Assembly (NCBI GenBank): GCA_934090795.1
Contig: CAKOJQ010000007.1
Span: forward strand, 7,490-71,489
Direction of reading: 5' to 3'
Source: an uncultured Bacilli bacterium
Lineage (GTDB): Bacteria; Bacillota_I; Bacilli_A; RF39; UBA660
Length of the DNA stretch: 64,000 nt
In this document: positions 11,056 through 18,638 of the stretch, one piece after another
Layout of the letters: each line of letters starts with the position of its first letter
How positions within the stretch are numbered: position 1 is the first letter of the stretch
Translations under genes and position numbers: made by a program
Notes under the pieces: generated by a model
Told to the model about the DNA's origin: nothing
What the model saw: the letters and a program-made list of their open reading frames with translations, nothing else
The model's database searches: none

Positions 11056-11349
11056 TTAAATATTTAAATTTATTAAATTAGAAATATCGTTATTAAATAA
11101 ATAAACCATTAAATTCTTATTTATCTTATTAATCTCATCTTTAAGAATATCTAAATTCTTTAAACAAATATCTTTTCTATATAATAAAATATCCTTAAAA
11201 TTAACAACTCCAATACTCTTCAAATAATCTAGCACTTCTCTAATATTTTGCTCATAATAATTAAAATTATTCTTATCTTGACTACTAAAATTATATTTTA
11301 CAACTTTTAATTCTTCTAAAGTAATATATTCTTCTAAATAATCTATCAT
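11056..11349 (-). CDS. Hypothetical protein, third gene of an unknown operon
   Basis: 97 residues, helical and Asn/Lys/Leu-rich, with no signal peptide or membrane segment. ATG overlaps the stop of the preceding gene by four bases (ATGA), so the two are translationally coupled. The pattern YLKSIGVVNFKDILLYRKDI resembles a short helical repeat that also appears in the large upstream protein. No family was recognised; it probably acts with the 612-residue partner. Confidence 0.65.
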   Translation of the reverse strand: MIDYLEEYITLEELKVVKYNFSSQDKNNFNYYEQNIREVLDYLKSIGVVNFKDILLYRKDICLKNLDILKDEINKINKNLMVYLFNNDISNLINLNI

Positions 11350-13184
11350 AATGTACTAACCTCATTATCTCTATAAACAACTTTTTTTAAGCTTTCATAT
11401 TCAGCCATATTTAAATCCATATTATATGATAAAGCATAAAGTAAGGCTTCCTGCTCATTTACTCCATTTGTTATTAAACATTTAAATATACTATACGTTT
11501 TAATTCTTGAAACAATCTTATTATCAAAAACAAACTCTGTTTTTCTTCTAATACTTCCAAAATAAGGATCATTAAAAGTCGTAATACGCATACCAGAATC
11601 AAGTAAAGACAAAATAGGATACTCTTTAATTAATAAATCTATTTCTTTTTCGTCAAGAACATCCTTATTCTTAATCATTTCTTCATACTTATCATTCTTT
11701 TTATAAGGACAATTTTCACTATAATTATCCCACATATCTAAACCATTCTTATAAGCAAACAATATTCTTTTAATAATCAAAGATTTAATATTTCTAAGTG
11801 TTAATTCTGGTTTATCATGAATATACTCACTATATCCCATTTCTATAAACATATCTATTGCTTTAGCTAAATCCAAAATTAGTAATACACTAAAGCTTTT
11901 AAAATCTTCTTCATCTCTTAAATCAAAGCCATATGAATCAAGTACTTTTATATTTTTACATAATAAATCAAAATCAGTACTAAATACATTTAAAGCATCT
12001 TTTAAAATAGCATCAGCGTTAATTCCCAATTCCTTAAGAATTACATAATTTTTATAATTATCATCATAATTATTATTAAAAAACACAACATTATTTAGAA
12101 CTTCTGCAGCTATTTCTTTTACACCACATGATGTCAATAGTTCAGCATTTTTCTTAAAATTATCTAATCCACCATCTAAATAAATAGCAGTATATCTTTT
12201 TAATACATCATCTAAATCTTTTATGCTAAAACTATAGTTGTTTATCAAAACATTATTAACATATTCGAAAGCTTCTTTACTTGATTCTGTTAAAAGAAGT
12301 CCTAAAATACGACTATTATTATTAATACCACTCAATTTAGTATTATCATTTAAATATTTTAAAAATGATTCAAGTTTTTCTATATCACAACTATTTAATT
12401 TATTTTTATAATTGGTTTGTAATTCATCATAATTAAAATTATATTTACTAAATAGACTATTAAAATCTACTCCTTCATCTTCTTTTAACTTATCATTTTT
12501 TTTCTTACGATTGACTCTAGATTTTTCTTTAGGAACATATTCAAAACTAACCATATTTTCAAATGGATTTGCCTTATTATCTTCATTAACCTTATCCTCA
12601 TTTGAGTTAGATTCCCCAACTTTAGTATACTTAACAGGAGTCTTTGCTTTCTTACTAAACTTTCTAATTAAAGAAATATTATATCTATTTAAATAATCCA
12701 TAGCCTCTTCAAATAATGCATCTGTACTATCTTTTTCATATAAATATATTAATTTTTCAACCAAGTCATAATCACTTTCTAACAAACTAGAATTATTATT
12801 CAATCTTAAAATAAAATCTTTAACAGTATCAGAATCACTACTACTTGAATTTACATATCTAACTATTAACTCTTTAAATCTATCTATAATTTTATTTTCA
12901 TCAGAAGTTAATTTAATACTCGAATTATCACCATTAAAAGACATAATCTTACTCTTTAAATCATTAAACCCTAATATAAACTCTTTTTTATCTTCATCAT
13001 CTTTAAACAATTCCAAAATTAAATTTTCACTAATACCTATTATAAAATCATACATATAAGAAGAATTTTCATTAATTTGATGTAATACATCCTTAAAATA
13101 AGATACATTTTTATTATTATCATTATTATCTAAATCTTCTATATATTTATTGCATAACGAAATAATAAATTCTTTCTCACTCAT
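11346..13184 (-). CDS. Large helical cytoplasmic protein, unknown
   Basis: 612 residues, apparently all alpha-helical and soluble. The N-terminal half (1-190) is separated by a charged Lys/Asn/Glu linker (about 190-240) from a C-terminal half (250-600) that has recurring 35-40-residue helical units (SLFSKYNFNYDEL, LLTSCGVKEIAAEVL, ILKELGINADAILKDAL, VLDSYGFDLRDEEDF, FIEMGYSEYIHDKP). These have the flavour of degenerate mTERF- or HEAT-like repeats, but the match is not secure. It sits between a coiled-coil gene and a coupled 97-residue gene. No enzyme motif is seen. Confidence 0.65.
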   Translation of the reverse strand: MSEKEFIISLCNKYIEDLDNNDNNKNVSYFKDVLHQINENSSYMYDFIIGISENLILELFKDDEDKKEFILGFNDLKSKIMSFNGDNSSIKLTSDENKIIDRFKELIVRYVNSSSSDSDTVKDFILRLNNNSSLLESDYDLVEKLIYLYEKDSTDALFEEAMDYLNRYNISLIRKFSKKAKTPVKYTKVGESNSNEDKVNEDNKANPFENMVSFEYVPKEKSRVNRKKKNDKLKEDEGVDFNSLFSKYNFNYDELQTNYKNKLNSCDIEKLESFLKYLNDNTKLSGINNNSRILGLLLTESSKEAFEYVNNVLINNYSFSIKDLDDVLKRYTAIYLDGGLDNFKKNAELLTSCGVKEIAAEVLNNVVFFNNNYDDNYKNYVILKELGINADAILKDALNVFSTDFDLLCKNIKVLDSYGFDLRDEEDFKSFSVLLILDLAKAIDMFIEMGYSEYIHDKPELTLRNIKSLIIKRILFAYKNGLDMWDNYSENCPYKKNDKYEEMIKNKDVLDEKEIDLLIKEYPILSLLDSGMRITTFNDPYFGSIRRKTEFVFDNKIVSRIKTYSIFKCLITNGVNEQEALLYALSYNMDLNMAEYESLKKVVYRDNEVSTL

Positions 13185-13214
13185 ATATATTCCCCTTTCT
13201 ATTTAATTTACCTT

Positions 13215-14021
13215 TTATTCTTCTTTTAATTTTTCATAAGCATTAATATATTCGTTTATAAGTTTAATACTATAGTTATATAATGAACTATTTCCTAAAT
13301 TATTTTTAGCTTTATTCATTTCACTATACATTCCTGTAATTAATGTAACCATTCTTAAATCAGGATTATCTTCTTCCAAATTACCATTTATATAATCCTC
13401 TATCATATCTTTTGAAACGACTCTTAATAAATTAGATTCATCTTTAATTATTTTCTCTATCTTTTCAAATAACTTTTTATCTTCTTCACTTATCTTTGTA
13501 TTAGTAATTGCCAGTCTTACATTTGACTTACCAACTTCCTGTTTAATCTTTCCTTTTTCATATAAAGTAATATTTAAAGAATCTAATAAAGAATCTAACT
13601 CATCTAAATTAGCAATTGTATCATTTATTCCATCTTTAGTTATAATTTTATTATATTTATCTTTTATCTCATTAGATATATCACTATTTATCTTAGAAAA
13701 ATAAGCATTAATATTAATAACTAAATTATTTATATAAAGAATTGCTTGTTCATATTTTTCTTTAAAAAACATACTAGATGGATTACTATTATACATTTTA
13801 ATAACAGTCATATTCATATTAAAAGCATCTAATAATTCATTGTAATTATCTTGATCATATTCTTTTAATATATTACTAATATCTGATCTATCAATTTTAA
13901 TAAAATCATCCATACTAAAAGGAAATTCAATACTATATTTATTACATATATTATTAATTATTTCAGTTTTAACACTATTATTGCTTGATAATAAATTACT
14001 AAATTTTTCTAATATATTCAT
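13215..14021 (-). CDS. Hypothetical helical protein, first gene of the unknown operon
   Basis: 268 residues, acidic and helical throughout with coiled-coil tendency, no cysteines of note, no membrane segment. ATG is preceded by GTAGGTG. A promoter reads into it from the divergent intergenic region, and the next gene follows after 30 bases. No known domain was recognised. Confidence 0.65.
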   Translation of the reverse strand: MNILEKFSNLLSSNNSVKTEIINNICNKYSIEFPFSMDDFIKIDRSDISNILKEYDQDNYNELLDAFNMNMTVIKMYNSNPSSMFFKEKYEQAILYINNLVININAYFSKINSDISNEIKDKYNKIITKDGINDTIANLDELDSLLDSLNITLYEKGKIKQEVGKSNVRLAITNTKISEEDKKLFEKIEKIIKDESNLLRVVSKDMIEDYINGNLEEDNPDLRMVTLITGMYSEMNKAKNNLGNSSLYNYSIKLINEYINAYEKLKEE

Positions 14022-14059
14022 ATCAACACCTACTATCTAAACTTTACCATATTTTTTAT

Positions 14060-14098
14060 AACATATCAATTTATAAAATGTAAACTTTTTGTATATTT
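14060..14098 (-). promoter_or_regulatory. Promoter for the 14.0-11.0 kb operon
   Basis: Minus strand TTTACA, 17-bp spacer, TTATAA in the 150-bp gap shared with the divergent unit. Coordinates are approximate. Confidence 0.5.
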
Positions 14099-14124
14099 AC
14101 AATAATTTTTACATTAAATAATAT

Positions 14125-14153
14125 TTGAAAAATATAAAATAGCAATATATAAT
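14125..14153 (+). promoter_or_regulatory. Promoter of the 14.2-kb unit
   Basis: TTGAAA (14125-14130), 17-bp spacer, TATAAT (14148-14153), 19 bases before the ATG of the small membrane gene. Confidence 0.75.
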
Positions 14154-14172
14154 TAACTTAAGGAGAAAAGTT

Positions 14173-14349
14173 ATGGATAATAATAGATTAAATAAAAAAT
14201 TAGAAATAGTTCCAGGAGAAAATAAACCTTACCAAGGAAATACATTCGTTGGTTTTCTAGTTTGCACCCTAATTTTAGCAATTATCGGAGGCATAATCTA
14301 TTATCTACAAACAAAAGGAATAATAGACATAACTAAGTTATTTGAATGA
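14173..14349 (+). CDS. Small single-pass membrane protein (58 aa)
   Basis: 58 residues: polar N-terminus (MDNNRLNKKLEIVPGENKPY), one membrane helix (about 26-45, GFLVCTLILAIIGGIIYYL) and a short tail. AGGAG lies seven bases before ATG and a sigma-A promoter lies just upstream. It overlaps the next gene by four bases (ATGA), so the pair is translationally coupled. No family was recognised. Confidence 0.75.
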   Translation: MDNNRLNKKLEIVPGENKPYQGNTFVGFLVCTLILAIIGGIIYYLQTKGIIDITKLFE

Positions 14350-14606
14350 AAGAATATAACATAAATGAATTATTAAATGATATAGATTTTAATAAAAATA
14401 AGTTAGTTAAAGTTAATGAAAAATTATATTTAACAAATTATCAAATTGAAGTTCTTAATAAATATGAAATAGATTTTCAAAATTTAAACCTATCATCAAT
14501 TATCTTTCTAGGAGAAGAAATATTAGAAGAAGATGACTATGATGATTTAGATGAAGTTATAAGAGAACTAGCTGAACGTAACTATTATGAGAACACTAAT
14601 AAGTAG
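14346..14606 (+). CDS. Small acidic protein, unknown
   Basis: 86 residues, soluble, with an acidic C-terminal half (LGEEILEEDDYDDLDEVIREL). ATG overlaps the stop of the 58-residue membrane gene. The sequence LYLTNYQIEVLNKYEID is a likely helix-turn-helix-like or docking element but not diagnostic. Its 3' end overlaps the convergent DUF6512-like gene by 11 bases. It may be the cytoplasmic partner of the membrane peptide (inference). Confidence 0.65.
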   Translation: MKEYNINELLNDIDFNKNKLVKVNEKLYLTNYQIEVLNKYEIDFQNLNLSSIIFLGEEILEEDDYDDLDEVIRELAERNYYENTNK

Positions 14607-15105
14607 AGTTCTTTTTTAATGGTTCTTTATAAATACCATATTTTTTTGGATAAAAACTATAATATGCAAAATAAATTATCATTATCAAATAAATTATTAT
14701 ACCAACTAGATTTAAGTTACAAGTAATATTATTTTTAATAATAAATATATTACTAATACATCCTAGAAAAACTGAAACAAAAAATATTAATATATTAATA
14801 AATCCAATATTTTTCTTAAAAACAAATAAACTTATATAATATAAAACAGGAATTAAAAATATTGAAACAAGTAATCCAACACTACAAGAAAAAATAATAT
14901 TATTATAATTAAAAAATATCATTGAAAAAAACATACCTAATATACTTGGATAAAGCACTAATTTCATATGTTCAAATATACTTTCACTAGAAGCAAAAAA
15001 TAACTTTAATATCTTTAATTTACCAAACCAAGCATACAAAAAATGATTTAATGTTCCCAATGTCGAAATTATTAAAAAATTTAATATAAAATAATTTAAA
15101 ACCAT
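14596..15105 (-). CDS. Polytopic membrane protein, DUF6512-like
   Basis: 169 residues with five or six membrane helices. The segment TLGTLNHFLYAWFGKLK followed by SSESIFEHMKLVLYPS resembles the DUF6512 membrane family signature (histidine near the first helix, ES(I/V)(F/W)EH(M/L)K loop). ATG at 15105 is favoured because AGGTGA precedes it; a GTG three codons earlier overlaps that site. Convergent with the 86-residue gene. Function is unknown. Confidence 0.65.
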   Translation of the reverse strand: MVLNYFILNFLIISTLGTLNHFLYAWFGKLKILKLFFASSESIFEHMKLVLYPSILGMFFSMIFFNYNNIIFSCSVGLLVSIFLIPVLYYISLFVFKKNIGFINILIFFVSVFLGCISNIFIIKNNITCNLNLVGIIIYLIMIIYFAYYSFYPKKYGIYKEPLKKNSTY

Positions 15106-15169
15106 AAAAATCACCTAATATAAGTATATGTAATATTTAATCAAAAATTAATTTTACAAATTTAAAAAA

Positions 15170-15198
15170 TTGACGAAAACTTAATAATTAACTATACA
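15170..15198 (+). promoter_or_regulatory. Promoter of the 15.2-17.5 kb operon
   Basis: TTGACG (15170-15175), 17-bp spacer, TATACA (15193-15198). Confidence 0.75.
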
Positions 15199-15239
15199 AA
15201 CTAAGCTTCCTAATGATATAATTTACTAAGGTGGGGAAA

Positions 15240-15422
15240 ATGAAAAGAAAAATGCCAATTGGTTTAATTAGAATATTTGAAGGTTTAATAGGTTTACTAA
15301 TAACTTTATTTATAAATAAATATGTAGATATAAGTGATATTTATATCATTATTTTAATGGTCTTATCTATTTTATTAGAACTTTACGGATTAGTTCTAAT
15401 AATTAAAGATAAAAATTATTAA
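15240..15422 (+). CDS. Small two-helix membrane protein
   Basis: 60 residues with two membrane helices (about 9-25 and 34-53) joined by a short loop. ATG at 15240 is chosen over GTG at 15231 because AAGGTGGGG serves as the ribosome-binding site. First gene of a four-gene operon; the next gene starts 10 bases after its stop. Function is unknown. Confidence 0.7.
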   Translation: MKRKMPIGLIRIFEGLIGLLITLFINKYVDISDIYIIILMVLSILLELYGLVLIIKDKNY

Positions 15423-15432
15423 CAGGTTAATT

Positions 15433-16236
15433 ATGTACAAAAAAGCTTGTAAAGAGGCCTTAAATTTTATTAGACCAATGATAATTGGTAAGAAATATTA
15501 TGGCGTAAACGATATTTTAAATGATATAGGAACCATTATAGTTGTAAATCAAAATGGAGACATGATTACAACTAAAGAAATAGCTGAAAATATTATCTTA
15601 TCAGTTGATACAAAAGATGTTTTTACCCCTATATTTGCCGAAATGCAAAATAAAAATTCTAAACAAATTAAAAAGATAGAAAAGAAATATGATTTAAATG
15701 ATAAAACCATCACAAATATCTGTATACAAATTGTCGATGTAGCTGAAAGTATAACAAATATTGAAATCGTTTTTCACAAATACTTAAATTTAGCATTAAT
15801 AAAAAATACAAATAATAATTTATTAATTAGTAAATTTCCTAAATTTGAAAATAGTAAAATTGTGCAAGGCCAAGATTTTGTTGGAATCGGATTTGCTTTC
15901 CCAGAATATGAAACTTTTATTTATAACAAAGAAAATAATGACATAGAGTTAACCTATAAGAAAATGAATTTTCCATCATATCCAATAACAGGAATAGTAA
16001 CAAGAAATTTAATAGATGAAAATGGAAATATTTCTGAATTTGAAATAAGTAATGAAATATACATTGGAATGAATGGTGGTCCAGTTTTAAATAAAGAAGG
16101 AAAAATTCTAGGAATGCTATCATCAAATAAAAACATTTATGTTAATAATGAATTAATTAAAAGAGTTGGAATAGTTATAAATAGTACCGATATTATTAAT
16201 TTTCTTAAAGAAAATAATGTGGAATATGGAGAATAA
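15433..16236 (+). CDS. Trypsin-fold (HtrA/S1C-like) pseudoprotease
   Basis: 267 residues. The overall pattern is that of a trypsin-like peptidase domain: GTIIVVNQNGDMITTKEI aligns with the usual G(S/T)GFII...G.I(V/L)T..H segment, YLNLALIK with (D)LA(V/L)(L/I)K, and YIGMNGGPVLNKEGKILGM with the G.SGGP(V/L) serine loop. All three catalytic positions are replaced: His by Glu49, Asp by Asn119, Ser by Asn214. It is therefore probably a non-catalytic binding or scaffold protein. No signal peptide is seen, so a cytoplasmic location is likely. It sits three bases before the vanY-like gene. Confidence 0.7.
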   Translation: MYKKACKEALNFIRPMIIGKKYYGVNDILNDIGTIIVVNQNGDMITTKEIAENIILSVDTKDVFTPIFAEMQNKNSKQIKKIEKKYDLNDKTITNICIQIVDVAESITNIEIVFHKYLNLALIKNTNNNLLISKFPKFENSKIVQGQDFVGIGFAFPEYETFIYNKENNDIELTYKKMNFPSYPITGIVTRNLIDENGNISEFEISNEIYIGMNGGPVLNKEGKILGMLSSNKNIYVNNELIKRVGIVINSTDIINFLKENNVEYGE

Positions 16237-16238
16237 AA

Positions 16239-17213
16239 ATGGATATAAAATTAGTTATGTTTTTTATAATCTTGCTTATTTTATTAGTGTTAAATTACTA
16301 CTTTATAAAAAATAGAAAAAAAGTAAAGAAAAAATATCGTAAGAGTGTATTAATAATAATTTTACTAATTGATATTTTGCTTATTGGCATAAGCACTTAC
16401 TTATGCTGTAATAACAAAAATGATAATAATAAACAAGAAGAAAAAAATAAGGAACCATTTGAAGATAAAAATGAAGAAAAGACAGAATCTACTACCACAA
16501 TCACAAGTACAACAACTTCTTCATCGACAACTACAAAAACAAGTGCAACAACTACAACTACTACGATTAAAACAACAAGTAAACAAAATCAAAATAGCAG
16601 CATTTCAAATAAAACATCTAAAGGATACACAATTGAATACCGAAATGGTGCATATTATATAAATAATGTTTTAGTAGTAAATAAAACATACAAATTAACT
16701 AAAGATTGGAAACCAGTTAATCCATACAAAACAGTACCAACAGATGGTTTTGATCGAAACCCACTTGATAAAGACGCATATGAAGCATGGAAACTAATGA
16801 AAAGTGATGCAGCTAGTCTAGGTTTAAATTTATGGGCCCAAAGTGGTTATCGTTCTTACGATTATCAAAATGATTTATATAACGGCTATATTAAAAGAAA
16901 TGGTAAAAAAGCAGCAGATACATTTTCTGCAAGACCAGGAGCATCAGAACATCAAACCGGACTTGCTTTTGACTTAAATACTATATCAAATTCATTTAAA
17001 GATACAGCAGAAGGAAAATGGGTAGCTAAAAACGCATACATTTATGGATACATATTAAGATATCCAGAAGGCAAAACAAACGAAACAGGATACATTTATG
17101 AACCATGGCACATTAGATATGTTGGAAAAGAATTAGCAAAAGAACTTTACAATAATGGTAACTGGATTACTATGGAAAGTTATTTTGGTATAGATTCAAA
17201 ATATAATGATTAG
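16239..17213 (+). CDS. Membrane-anchored D-alanyl-D-alanine carboxypeptidase, VanY/M15B family
   Basis: 324 residues. Two N-terminal membrane helices (about 3-22 and 34-54) precede a Lys/Glu segment and a Thr/Ser-rich linker (about 84-112), which would reach into the wall. The C-terminal catalytic domain (about 160-315) has GYRSYDYQ, the zinc motif SEHQTGLAFD (His238, Asp245) and EPWHIRYVG (His291). It trims the terminal D-Ala of peptidoglycan stem peptides. ATG lies two bases after the pseudoprotease stop, so the genes are co-expressed. It shows that this lineage has peptidoglycan. Confidence 0.92.
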   Translation: MDIKLVMFFIILLILLVLNYYFIKNRKKVKKKYRKSVLIIILLIDILLIGISTYLCCNNKNDNNKQEEKNKEPFEDKNEEKTESTTTITSTTTSSSTTTKTSATTTTTTIKTTSKQNQNSSISNKTSKGYTIEYRNGAYYINNVLVVNKTYKLTKDWKPVNPYKTVPTDGFDRNPLDKDAYEAWKLMKSDAASLGLNLWAQSGYRSYDYQNDLYNGYIKRNGKKAADTFSARPGASEHQTGLAFDLNTISNSFKDTAEGKWVAKNAYIYGYILRYPEGKTNETGYIYEPWHIRYVGKELAKELYNNGNWITMESYFGIDSKYND

Positions 17214-17225
17214 GAGAAAAACAAT

Positions 17226-17498
17226 ATGAATATAGACGACATTAAATTAGAAATAAATGCATTACAAAAGCTTGATACCCAAAACGCAATTAATAGTGGA
17301 ATCGAAGATAAAAAAGAATGGTTTAAATTACAAGTTACAAGTAATGCAGATGATGTAATAGCTGAGTCATTATTAGATTTATCATCAAGATCCGAAGTTA
17401 ACCCAGAAATCTTAGCAAGGCATTTTGATGATACAATGATTTTGAGAGTCGCTAAACAAATGCAAAGACAAACATTAAAACAAGGAAAAAGTATTTAA
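17226..17498 (+). CDS. Small conserved-looking soluble protein, unknown
   Basis: 90 residues, helical, no membrane segment. TAGGAG precedes ATG; it follows the carboxypeptidase gene by 12 bases and ends the operon. Low-complexity bias is weak and codon use resembles the neighbours, so it is probably a real gene. No family was recognised. Confidence 0.6.
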   Translation: MNIDDIKLEINALQKLDTQNAINSGIEDKKEWFKLQVTSNADDVIAESLLDLSSRSEVNPEILARHFDDTMILRVAKQMQRQTLKQGKSI

Positions 17499-17526
17499 AA
17501 TTCATATAATTAGATTAAACGAATAA

Positions 17527-17620
17527 TACTTGACATAATTTCGTAAAATATAATAGAAGGTAATTGTAATTACATTTGAGGCTTTTCCCATTCCATTTGG
17601 AGGGGACGGCCTCATTTTTT
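17527..17620 (+). terminator. Strong GC-rich hairpin terminator, possibly a small RNA gene
   Basis: A long stem, TGAGGC (17577-17582) to GCCTCA (17609-17614) with inner pairs TTCCC/GGGGA and TCC/GGA, is followed by TTTTTT. It is far more GC-rich than its surroundings. A TATAAT (17549-17554) with a poorly spaced TTGACA (17530-17535, 13 bp) or TACTTG (16 bp) lies just upstream, so a short transcript of about 60 nt is possible. At minimum it terminates the operon. Confidence 0.65.
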
Positions 17621-17714
17621 ATTTTTTTATAAAAACTTTAATTAGATTAAAATTTTTAACGATTAGTACATGCTTAATCAACTCTCTTCCACTAGTACTA
17701 TATAATCTTTTAAT

Positions 17715-18125
17715 TTATTGTAAAATTATATTTTCATTTAATATTGAATTTGTTATATCAAAAATTATATTTTCAGTTTGAAATTTTGATTTTTTTACAA
17801 CATTATCTACTGCTCTCTTCTCACTTATCACATTACAACTCATCTTTTTTAAATCACAATATTCATTACGGAATAAATAATCAACTGTTTTTACACCTTT
17901 AAGCTCATTTACTTTAGGTAATAAATATATTTCTCCACCAAATGAATTTTCAAGACATACAGCAATATCTTTCTCATAATTTGTATAATCAAATACAACT
18001 TTTTTACCACCAACAAAATATCTAATCCCATCATGTTCATAATAATTTCTTGTTTTTAACTGATAAGAATTAGGACAAGAATTTTTTAGCCATTCCCTTG
18101 TTACATCTCTATAATTTAATTTCAT
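17715..18125 (-). CDS. CdiA_C-like nuclease domain protein, putative toxin
   Basis: 136 residues. The C-terminal half resembles the CdiA_C tRNase domain of contact-dependent and polymorphic toxins: EIYLLPKVNELKGVKTVDYLFRNEYCDLKKM, then a Ser/Ala-Val-Asp-Asn helix, then KFQTENIIFDITNS. The spaced D..L......DLK and final Q..N(I/V)..D residues are the expected catalytic-core pattern. There is no secretion signal or carrier domain, so it is a free-standing cytoplasmic version. It lies 38 bases downstream of an XRE regulator in the same direction, a toxin-antitoxin-like arrangement. Activity and target are inferred only. Confidence 0.6.
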   Translation of the reverse strand: MKLNYRDVTREWLKNSCPNSYQLKTRNYYEHDGIRYFVGGKKVVFDYTNYEKDIAVCLENSFGGEIYLLPKVNELKGVKTVDYLFRNEYCDLKKMSCNVISEKRAVDNVVKKSKFQTENIIFDITNSILNENIILQ

Positions 18126-18163
18126 AAAAGTCCTTTCTAAGTAGTAGTAATTAAAATTAATTA

Positions 18164-18490
18164 TTATTTAGATTCCAAATAAGCTTTCATTATTGCTAAA
18201 AAAAATTCATCTTTTTCACTTTGAGTTAATTCATTACTTTCAAATAACAATTTAACTTTAGAAGCAATGTTCAAACATGAATCACTATTTTCCAATAAAA
18301 AGAAATACGATAAATCAATATTAAAATATTCACAAATTTTTTCCAATTGTCCTAAACTAAAATTTCTTTTACCACTTTCCAAATTACACATTTGCCCTTT
18401 ACTAAGCCCAAAAAATTTTGCTAATACTTCTTGTTTAACACCATTATTTTTTCTTAGAATTTTAACTTTAACACCTAATTCAGTTACCAT
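18164..18490 (-). CDS. XRE-family transcriptional regulator, possible antitoxin
   Basis: 108 residues with an N-terminal Cro/C1-type helix-turn-helix (about 5-60): LGVKVKILRKNNGVKQEVLAKFFGLSKGQMCNLESGKRNFSLGQLEKICEYFNID. The C-terminal part (65-108) is a short helical tail that could mediate dimerisation or bind the downstream CdiA_C-like protein. ATG is preceded by AAAAGGTG. It likely represses its own promoter in the 18491-18638 gap, divergent from addB. Confidence 0.85.
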   Translation of the reverse strand: MVTELGVKVKILRKNNGVKQEVLAKFFGLSKGQMCNLESGKRNFSLGQLEKICEYFNIDLSYFFLLENSDSCLNIASKVKLLFESNELTQSEKDEFFLAIMKAYLESK

Positions 18491-18638
18491 AATTCACCTT
18501 TTCTACTTCCTCTATAATTTTCTTAAAGCAAACTAAATAACTAAAATTATTAAAAAAATAAATAGTTAATATTTAATAAACAAATTACTATCAATATAAA
18601 TGTATGATAAAATATAATTAAGACATGAAAGGAATAAT

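Noticed and set aside
15917..16136. Two minus-strand frames opposite the pseudoprotease gene
   Set aside because: They are antisense shadows of the plus-strand gene with no start signals.
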